64,000 bases of DNA from Watersipora subatra (lineage: Eukaryota; Bryozoa; Gymnolaemata; Cheilostomatida; Watersiporidae), in NCBI RefSeq assembly GCF_963576615.1, contig NC_088711.1, positions 16,167,869-16,231,868 of the forward strand. Direction: 5' to 3'. A model generated the notes under the pieces. The model worked only from the letters and a program-made list of their open reading frames with translations, made no database searches and was not told the origin of the DNA. Both the position numbers and the translations under genes were made by a program. Positions 39,716 through 64,000 of the stretch are shown here, one piece after another; the first letter of the stretch is position 1, and each line of letters begins with the position of its first letter.

Positions 39716-42700
39716 CAATATAACAACAAAACTGTACACAGTGCTGGGTAAGAACTTAAAATACTGAGGCGTACCCATTGCCACAACCTCTAGTAAGTAC
39801 TAAAGGAGAAAAGCAGGAGTAACGTTTTGCATGGTAAGTAGGGCGATGAAAAGTTGTCACTAATTGAGTAGTTCGACTTGAGAACTTTATGGTAAATTAA
39901 TCAGACATCAGTAATTTTCCACTCCTATCTTAGCAGTTGATTGGGCCTTAAAAAGCCGATATGGAACACTGCGCTACAAAACGAAAAGCTTTAAGATCAA
40001 TATGAACATTTAGTTTTTGCTTAGATTCCCAAAACTTATACGCTTTTACATTCTGAATAAGCTTCATACGATAATTAAACATTAGCTCACAACAACTGCT
40101 ATTATGAACAATGTTTAATAACTCGTTAGAGCACTTTTTTGTAACCGTAAAATAAAACTTCACATCCAGAATAATTTTGGCCTATTACTCAATCATTTAT
40201 TAGCCCTAAACAGCGTTCGACAAATAGTAAATGGTTTGAGGTAACAACAAATTACAACTTATGAAGTACGAAGGCTACAAACCACGAGTCAGGTTTAAAG
40301 AGTCGCTTTATATCCCACTTTTGATAAGGAAAGCTACGATGCAGCATTAGAAAAAGATGCTGCATTTACGACAATTTAAGGATGTGCTATAGTCTAGCGC
40401 TCGATCAATTGTTGCTCGCTCACTTCAGTGCAACTAGGTAAATGCAACTAGACGCAAAATCGTGTCCGAATCGTAAATGTATGGTTAAAATTAATTTTTT
40501 TGAAAAACACAAAATTTCATTCATAATTAAAAAAAGCAAAAATGAAACAATATTATTCCTCATAATAATTTTTGAATTTTTTGTAACAACCGTTGAGTAA
40601 CACAATTCTCCTAAACGCGAGAATTAAACGAGATTGCAAACTCGAGCAAGCGAGATTTTCCTCTTAGCTCACGATTTAGCAAAGTTCTATCTTTAACCTG
40701 TCGTTCGCGTTGTTTAAATTTACTGTTGTGCTTTTTACGATTGGAAACTGATTTCGTATCAAATGGTAAAGGATGCTTTTTTGCTACTAGTAATACATAA
40801 AGTCATACCGTTGCTTGAAAGAATTTGCTCAGTATGCAAATTCTGCCGCATTCACTCACAGCTTTGGCTTATTTCTCTAAATAAATATTAAATGTTATTA
40901 AATCTTGTCGGCCATGATGTTTACATGATAATTGTGTTATCAATGCATGCTTTTTATTTGATTAATTATGATTCTACGAAGAAAGCTATACATTTTATCA
41001 ACGCTCGTGTATTTTTATTGGCTCATCGCTAATCACAAATATTTTATTAGCTGCGGCACTCACTAAACTCATTCAAAATGCACCATTATTTAGAAAAAAA
41101 GGCTTGTCATATAATCTCACATGGTGCATTTGCATGAAGAGGTCTAAATGCTAGTCTGTATACCCACAATACTCGTATCATGCCTGTGTCAATAACATTT
41201 TACTGGTACAGTAGCTTTTTATGCTATGCATTAACCCCTGTAAATTAAAATCAATCTTACATAGTAAATGACAAAGGAAATTGTTATACGATGTTGTAAG
41301 ATTAATGATGTGTCGTATTAAGCTTACTGTACTACTGATATGCTGATTAGTTTGCATCTATGAGGCCTCAAAGATGAGCTATAGGAAAATTCCAGGTTGC
41401 TACAAAATAGAACTGTTCAAAACATTAATAGCTTCATAATATAGAGATGGTTTGTGCTAACATTTCTTGGGGATTCAAAATCGCAAAAAATCAATGTTGC
41501 TTAAAAGCACTGTGAAGCACCGTCTGTCCTAAGATCAGTTAAGGCATGCTCAATAAAAACTACCATGAAAACAAATTTTTCTGTATATTGGTTTCCCTGA
41601 CAATTAGACAGAGCACATTGGCAGCACTAAACCAATTGCTATGTAACCTTGGAAATCATTAGTTGAACTAGTAATTGCAATAAGGATATCTTAACAATTG
41701 CTGTAGAGAAAATGTTTTCGAAGTACTCGACCGGCCTTGCAAACCTTTTGGAAATGTTAGACCCAAATTTATAGCGCAATTGAAATCTCCACACACAAAG
41801 CTAAACTTTTCCGACATTTTCTAAGCATGTCAAAACCGTTGCATGTGGGACCAAAATCTTTTAGAAAAATGATGCGTTGTATTTTTTTTGGTTGTCCCTC
41901 TCCTCAAAGACTTAATGTTAAATACTTTCTGTAATCACATATTACATTACAACTAAAGCATTGCCCGAACCTAGTTTAAAATAAATGTGAAAAGTTTTAA
42001 AGTTCATATCAGAAAATAATGAGTCAGTAAAAAGTTTTCTTTTATTGTTACAATACCATTATGTTAGAAACAGGCGAATTAAAGTGCATTCTTGACACAG
42101 AAAATAAATGATGTATAGGTAGAGGTTGTGATGGAGATGCGGAGGCAGTCTTGGTACTGCCTAAACTTTAATATAATGTGTTTATACTTTTTATGTGTTG
42201 TTTTGTGTGATTACTTATCACAGCTAGCTTTTTAATTTTTGCTTGTTGTTAACTTCCTTGTTTTCACATAGCTTTCTCTTTCTTCTTCATAGCAAATGTA
42301 ATGCAGCTTCACACATTTTAAAGAATTGTTTTAAGGATGTTTGCAATTATTTTTTTATAATTTCTTGTTTTTATAATAATAATTGTTGCTTTTTTCACCA
42401 CTGCTATCATTAGTCTAAAAATCATGTTATGAAGCATTGTTTAACTCTTTCGTTACCACAAGCTGTGTAGTACAACTCGACAAAGCGTCTGCGTATAGCA
42501 ATGAGCAGTGCGGTTCTGCTTTAGTGTGCTTCCTACAAAACATCCTGATTAGTGAGTAGTTAATTAATTAGCCAATCGTATCTGTACTTAAATGAAAGGA
42601 AACAAATATCTGCATGCGTTGAGCTAATAGAAAATGTGTTCACAAACCATTCTGAGCCTAGTTTTGCTTAGCAAAAACACTTATCGCAATTTTCTTCAGC

Positions 42701-43038
42701 AATGACCAGTTGTGTCAGACGCATTACAGCTACAGAGTTTGCACTAGTTGTAGATCAATGTACTTTGGGTGATTTTTATTCAAAAATAGCACTACGATGA
42801 GTGATTATTTTATTTTAGCAATCATAATCACTTTGTAAGCTGTAAGAATATTGATAACACATTGGACTAGGACATATTCACATGTAAAAATGACGGAAAA
42901 AGTGTCAGAGCTCATTTTGCAGCACATTTGTGCCATTTTTTATCGTATAATCTGATGTAAAATTTTATGCTGATTAATTTAGTATCAAACATTTTTTTAT
43001 AGACCGAATTGAGACCAAATGTGTGGTTTTACCGAATA

Positions 43039-43811
43039 CCCTAGGACACTTTTATTTCGCTAGTATTTAGTTTCGTGAGTAGCACACAGAGTAAAATTTC
43101 ACTGCAACTTAATTTCGCGGCTCTGATGAGTGCGAAAATATAGTAATGTGAAAATAAATACAGTGGAACAAATAGATTACATTCCTCGGGTCCAGTTCGC
43201 TAATAAGAAACTTTTTTTAATTTGGGACCATTTCGTATTTGTAAACCGCAGGTTGAAATGTGTGGGTGAGATCGATAATTCAATTTGATCACTTGCTGCC
43301 ATTTGTTTCTTGGACTATCATTGACGTCTCGGTCCCTCCTGCCGTGACTTTCACACTCGAGTCCCAAGAAGAAGAAAATAGATATCAACCAACTTCACAA
43401 CCAAAACTGTATAACGTGGTTGGACCTGGTGAGGGTTGATATTGTTTTTGGTTGGTAATAAAATTCATCACTACAATAATTATTATTCAATTTTATGACT
43501 TCACCTACCAGACTTTCATCTTCATCAGTTACAAATTCGGTGACTAAACTAATATCATCATAATTTGCTTTGCCATGCTGCTCAGTCGGTGTATTAGCTA
43601 TAATGAGTTTACCAGAAATTTCCCATTGAGCCCACTACACACGATAATTACCTGCATTTCTATTATGACGATTTTATTGTGGATATCAAGGAATAAAGCT
43701 ATTTAACTTCGCGTTTTCGTTCGTTATGATAGTTTAGTTTCGTTCATGAAATTTTCGCGAGAGGATGACTCCGCGAAAGTTAGATGACGCGAATACATAA
43801 GTGTCCTAGAG
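43039..43811. mobile_element. TA-flanked MITE-like element, 773 bp
   Basis: Ends CCCTAGGACACTTTTATTTC and CTCTAGGACACTTATGTATT, each followed by CGC, with TA outside both ends. TTCGCG-rich subterminal sequence. No coding potential recognised. Confidence 0.7.
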
Positions 43812-45272
43812 TATGTGATTATCTCCTGGTAAAGAGATTAATTTGGTCGCGCAAGAGTTACTATCGGGTGTAGAGCATTGTGAACACGTGTGCCAATTCA
43901 TAAAGCTGCAGTATTTCAAGATATGTCATGTCAAACATTGGGCATTATATAATATTTTTATTCAATAGTTTGTATTTTTTCAGATTCGTAACTTTAAAAA
44001 AAAGCTCAGGCTTGCATGATGAATCGTTGGCTTTTCTAGATCTTATTGCTATTATTCAGGTATACCATATAGTTGATTCTAATAAGTTTTATGAAGACTT
44101 GTTTGTTGCCTAGTTAGCCTGAAAACTGCCTTGAAGGTGCTTCAAGGTTAGCTGACAGAAAATAAATTTATTGCTTATTTGTGACTAAGGTTTAAGAACT
44201 CTAATTGAAAAGCTTTTCGATTAAAACTAGTTTTCTATATAAAGTCGTAATAGAGAACTGGATTGGATAACTTAGCACCAATTTACTCAAAAAATAAACA
44301 TTTTGTATTAGCGTTTCAGAATAGCACCCCAAATCTCGACATAAGTTTAATTGTCAGATTCAGTGGCAAAATTGAAAATTTTATTCGGTAAGAAAATGGG
44401 TGCAGAAATTTGCGATCAAACAACAATCCAATATCTCACCGAAATACTAGCCTTATCCAACTTCAAATTAAAAACAGAATTTTTAGTACACTCTTCGAAT
44501 ACACAAACTATGTGAAGTTAGACACTAAATGCTAAAAACCTATCAGTCTCATTGCTGAGTATAAAGATATGCTTGTAGCGCAAAGCATTATTGAATGTTA
44601 GTATAAAAATTGGATAACTATACATATAATAAGAGAAATTTAATTCCTTTTTAGATTGCTTGAAAAATAGTTGACATTGCCACATTTTGCAGAGCGTTAA
44701 TAATTCTGCTCAATGTTAGAGGTCAGTATGGACATTCACATAGTTTACCAAATTCTAGATGCTGAATTAAGTTTGTAAATTAACTAGGTGAATACCCGGT
44801 GTTGCCCTGGTAACAATAAAGTCTTTGGACATGAAATATAGTTTTATTTAACATATGCAACATTTACGATTTCAACTTTTAAAACTCATATCATGGGAAA
44901 AGTGTTTTTTGTGCAGTTCAAATGAACTAAGAGGCAAAAAACAACTGTAAAAGTTTTCAAACTTTTTTAAACAAGTGTAACTTTCAAATTTCATATTATG
45001 AAAGAAGTGTTTTGTTGAAATAAATTAAAAGAAAAATAAACCTGTTAAGGTGTTCCAATGTAAATATGACATCATTAGCAAGTAGTTGATAAATTAGTTT
45101 GTTTTGCTATGATTACAATGAAAAATTATTTGGTATATGATTTTAGTTCATTTCAGTGTTGGCATCGTAAGACGAAAGTATCGTATAGACGTAGAGAGTG
45201 GTATAGAAACCCATAGTAATTATATAATGCAATCACTGCCTGGTAAAAATAATCAAAATCATCATCATTTAA

Positions 45273-47302
45273 GGTTGACTTGCAAAAAAATTCACATTAC
45301 AGTTATTTGGTATCAAAAGATTCACCATGTTTCACTCTGCTGTGTTGTAGGTGCCAAATACAGTCAAACATGGATAACTCGGCCACGGATAGCTCGAAAA
45401 CATGGTTAATTCGAACGGTTTCTTTGGTCCGTTCCCACGTAATGATAAATTGCTATAGATAACTCGAACTCAACACTGTTAATTCGAACTGTTTTTTTGC
45501 CCAACGGCTACCGAAACGGTTGTTATCGCTTTAGAAAATCACTTTATTCAAAGCCATAGAGGTAAACCTCATCTTTTCGTAATTCATAAGCGTTGTTATT
45601 ACCACCATCGGCAAAATAATTTTGTCAACGACTTTTCTAAAGGTTTGGTCAAATTTGATTTATACTGCTATACGATTAATAGCATGGGCTTGCCGGGTCA
45701 CGCGCGCAAGGATTTTCGCCACGCACATACAAAACAAAAACAGCATGTTGTTTTGTATGTGCGTGGCGAAAATCCTTGAGTGCGTGACCCGGCTAGCCCG
45801 TGACGAATAGTTTTCCGACGTTGATTCCGTGTTGAATCAACGTCGGAGTGTTGAATGTTTAAAACGTCTTAAAATTGTTTTTATTAAACGTATACGTTGT
45901 CATAGCTAAAAAACTATTCATCGTTTGACCTAAACACAGAATACGTGTGTACATTCAATAACTATCCATTCAAAAAGCGTGAGTGATATACAATGTACCG
46001 TTAAACCTCGTAAAACTTTTAATTGGACTGCCTCGGAGTGTTGCTCTTAACTAATCCCAGGTAAAGTAAGGGATTTTTCTTTGGTAACTTTTTCTTGAAG
46101 TTGCATAAACTTCAAGAAAACTCGGCAAAATTGATCGTGGGTAAAACGCTCAAAAGAAAAAGATGTCTTTTCTTTTGAGCATTTCAACAACGATCAAGTT
46201 TTGCCAATGTCAATCTAAAAAAAACGTACTGGCAATAACATCACCTCAAACAACAAACCAATCTCAAGTGATAGAAAAATCTCTATACTTTTTGATAAAA
46301 ACGTTTTAAACTTTACATTAGAAGCATTTAATTCGAAACAAGCCATTTGTGCTTTTGATTTATATTATAGTTTGCATATGTACATGTATCTACTAATAAA
46401 TAAGTAAATACATGGACTTGTGACAGTGCTCTGATAACTTGAATGCTCTGATAATTCGAACACTTTTGCTCGGTCCCTTGAAGTTCGAGTTATCCATGTT
46501 TGACTGTATGTGGAAATGTGATTACAAGCTCTTAAAAAGCTCAAAAACGAAAAGCTGCCGTAGATTGGAATTCACGTTACTTCAGTTTATTTCTCTTTGT
46601 CATTACATTTAGTTATTGTTTTGTCACGTGATGTTCTCACGTGAATTGAAAGGCCAATAAAAGGCTCAATATAAAACTTCTCGTAGCACTAGTTTATGAC
46701 AAACACTTCGGGTTTTACCGAAGACCCCGTATCAAATATAGATGCTCGCTACTTTACAGTTTTGTTTCGACTGGGTCTAATCGTCTAGTCGTAATCTGAT
46801 CATGTGACCCAATACTTCGCAAATAATTTCTGCAGCACTTTTCGATTATCACAGGTGACCAACAGGCTCGTCTTGATTATCAGACAATGATATGTACTCC
46901 TTCGAGGTGAGGTTAAAAAATTAAACGAATTTTTGCGGTAAGTTATAAGATATCAGTGCTGAAAGTGACAGCATTACAATGATGATAAAACAGATGCGTA
47001 AGAACAATAGACATGGTTTTATTGAATGCGTGAAGTATATTTGTGAAAATATTTCGACGAATGAGGTTGCATGAAAGTGTAAACAAAAGCCATCTTGTAC
47101 AACTACATCCCATTTGAGCCATTTTGGAAAGAGATTCTAATCTACGGCGGTTTTGTGATGGCTGCGATTAACTGTTCATTATTGAGCTTTTAGGAGCTTG
47201 TAATCACATTTCCACATATTTTGCACCTACAACACAGCAGAGTAAGACATGTGAATCTTTTAATACCAAATAACTGTAATGTAAATTTTGTTGCGTCAAC
47301 TT
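45273..47302. mobile_element. TTAA-flanked long-TIR element, copy split by a nested insertion
   Basis: Same family as 16021-16899. TTAA at 45269-45272 and 47303-47306. Removing the nested element and one TA leaves about 882 bp, matching the intact copy. Located about 0.9 kb upstream of the CtBP start codon. Confidence 0.85.
45361..46506. mobile_element. nested TA-flanked pogo/Tigger-like element with hairpin cluster
   Basis: 1146 bp, TIR CAGTCAAACATGGATAACTC on both ends, TA at 45359-45360 and 46507-46508. Contains hairpins at 45684-45802, 45814-45847, 46090-46120 and 46125-46204. No transposase recognised. Confidence 0.85.
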
Positions 47303-48231
47303 TTAAAGATAGTAACAAAGCAGTATGTTAACCCTAGTAACTATAGTTACTTACAATAACTTCAGTGCATTTTGTGGTTATGATATGCAAGAAAATGTAG
47401 CATTACAATGTACTACGTACAGAGTTCTTACCTTTAAGACAAGCTGAAAGTTGTAACGCAAACGCTGAATTTAACATATATGAATTTAGCTCACTAAAAC
47501 ACACTTGAAGGAAGTTTTAGTATGCATTTAGTGACTTTCAACCAAAATTTTTTTACTCATCCGTTTGCAAACCTGTTTTTATCATGAGGGACGACGCTGA
47601 ACTGAGATACAATCACCAAATTTAAACTTCGGAAAAGAAGTGGAAGATCGGTAAAGGGTGTACGCAGTATATAATAAGAGCTATGATTTGTCAGCGCCTT
47701 CCTAGATTCTTGGTTGGACAATTAGATTACTAACCTGTGGTTGCGATCGTCGTAAGTTTGAATCCAGCAGTTTTTCAGCAATTTTCAGTCCGATAACAGA
47801 GAGAAAATGATGCCGTAATTGCATTAATTTTATTGCTTATATGAGTAGAGAGTCTGCTAAATAATTACAGTTGCAGCATTTCATGCTTGTTATAATCAAA
47901 AATGCTTTACAATTATTCACGGAATGATTCAAGAATGAGTTGTTCCTGACGAAAATAAAGATGTGAAAATCATTTTCACAACATGGTGCATTGCCGCCAT
48001 CATACATCCTCTAAGAAAAGAATAATCTCAAAGATTTAAACTGTCGCTTCAATGTTTTTGTAACTAGATCAATTTGCGTTCTAGTTGTTATTTCACATTG
48101 GCTCATGTATGCTTTGCCAATCCTTAACTGTTTTTTTAATCATGTAGTCTGTTAAAATTTCAATTACTTATTAGACCAAGATTTGATGCCCGTTAACTGC
48201 AGAGAATCTCGTGTTTAACGCAGCACATCCC

Positions 48232-63462
<15,231 letters not shown>

Positions 63463-64000
63463 CCACCAACATCCATACCAAAGTTTACTATTCAACGTGG
63501 ATCAAGCTTTCAACATTCGAGTCGATGTATTCTCATGGATTTTTTACAAATTTCTCCACACCTTCCAGCTGTAGTAACTTTGTTGGACAAGTGAGCACTG
63601 GTTTATGAGTTCAAACTGTCTCTGCACTAGCGGATGAATCTTTACAGACTGCATAAACGTCAAATGTTTTAGATTTCAATCTACCGAGCAGAAGGGTTAG
63701 ACCTAGCACATCTTTGAGCACATTGGAACATACCAGTAGATATTTCTTCGATTTACCATCTTCCATTGCGTAGGGTTCCTTTATGCAACAGTTTCTGTTG
63801 TCACTCGTTCATCTTCCCCTGATTGCTTTCATGAAGCTAATTCTTTATAGGCCTATCCCATTGTCAAACGTGAAGCGATTTTATTGGAGTTCTTTGCTAC
63901 CATTTTATATCAGGCTTGTGCCGCACTCATTGTAGATTTTATTGAGTAAATTGTACATGGTGAAATTCTATAACATTTATTCACTTGTATCATAGCTTTG
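63463..64000 (+). other. CtBP 3' UTR and window end
   Basis: Follows the TAA at 63460-63462. No AATAAA was found before the window edge and no further coding exon was recognised, so the transcript probably extends beyond the window or uses a variant signal. Confidence 0.5.

Larger units (their letters stand above)
32602..48231. other. 15.6 kb divergent intergenic region between MAEA and CtBP
   Basis: Must contain both promoters. No conserved coding exon was recognised. It holds the elements at 35309-36685, 39137-39715, 43039-43811 and 45273-47302; the rest is AT-rich DNA in which I see nothing specific. Start-site promoter motifs could not be assigned. Confidence 0.55.

Overview
The window is AT-rich, intron-rich animal nuclear DNA. 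Exons are short (39 to 281 bp), introns reach about 5 kb, splice sites are GT-AG, and transposon debris is dense. The four protein genes are conserved across animals. The CtBP exons resemble the insect protein closely, but nothing fixes the phylum; an invertebrate bilaterian, possibly lophotrochozoan, is my low-confidence guess. No prokaryotic operon, CRISPR array, tRNA or rRNA was recognised.

Layout. 1-7 kb, plus strand: the 3' part of RRP9 (U3-55K), a WD40 protein of the U3 snoRNP; its 5' exons lie outside the window. 7.9-20.4 kb, minus strand: a complete 11-exon single-domain hexokinase (463 aa), convergent with RRP9. 23.3-32.6 kb, minus strand: a complete 8-exon MAEA/Gid9 gene (386 aa), an E3 ligase subunit of the CTLH/GID complex. 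32.6-48.2 kb: a 15.6 kb intergenic stretch between the divergently transcribed MAEA and CtBP genes, filled with transposon remnants. 48.2-63.5 kb, plus strand: CtBP, an NAD(H)-binding transcriptional corepressor, 8 coding exons, 418 aa. All reading frames join in phase across the introns. The genes serve unrelated processes (ribosome biogenesis, glycolysis, protein degradation, transcription), so the linkage looks ordinary rather than functional. CTLH/GID does regulate glucose metabolism in yeast, but no co-regulation with hexokinase can be read from this sequence.

The unusual content is in the introns and intergenic DNA. (1) MAEA intron 3 carries 24 tandem copies of a 65-bp unit that repeats the last 32 nt of exon 3 together with its splice donor, most copies also having an acceptor-like site. 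(2) CtBP intron 1 holds a P-superfamily transposon with identical 29-bp terminal inverted repeats and an 8-bp target duplication, nested inside a Tigger/pogo-like element; THAP and transposase remnants are recognisable. (3) A family of TTAA-flanked, long-TIR elements occurs four times, one copy split by a TA-flanked element that contains a cluster of strong hairpins. (4) Several further TA-flanked elements, a fold-back element, two LINE remnants, minisatellites and a near-perfect 74-bp palindrome are present.
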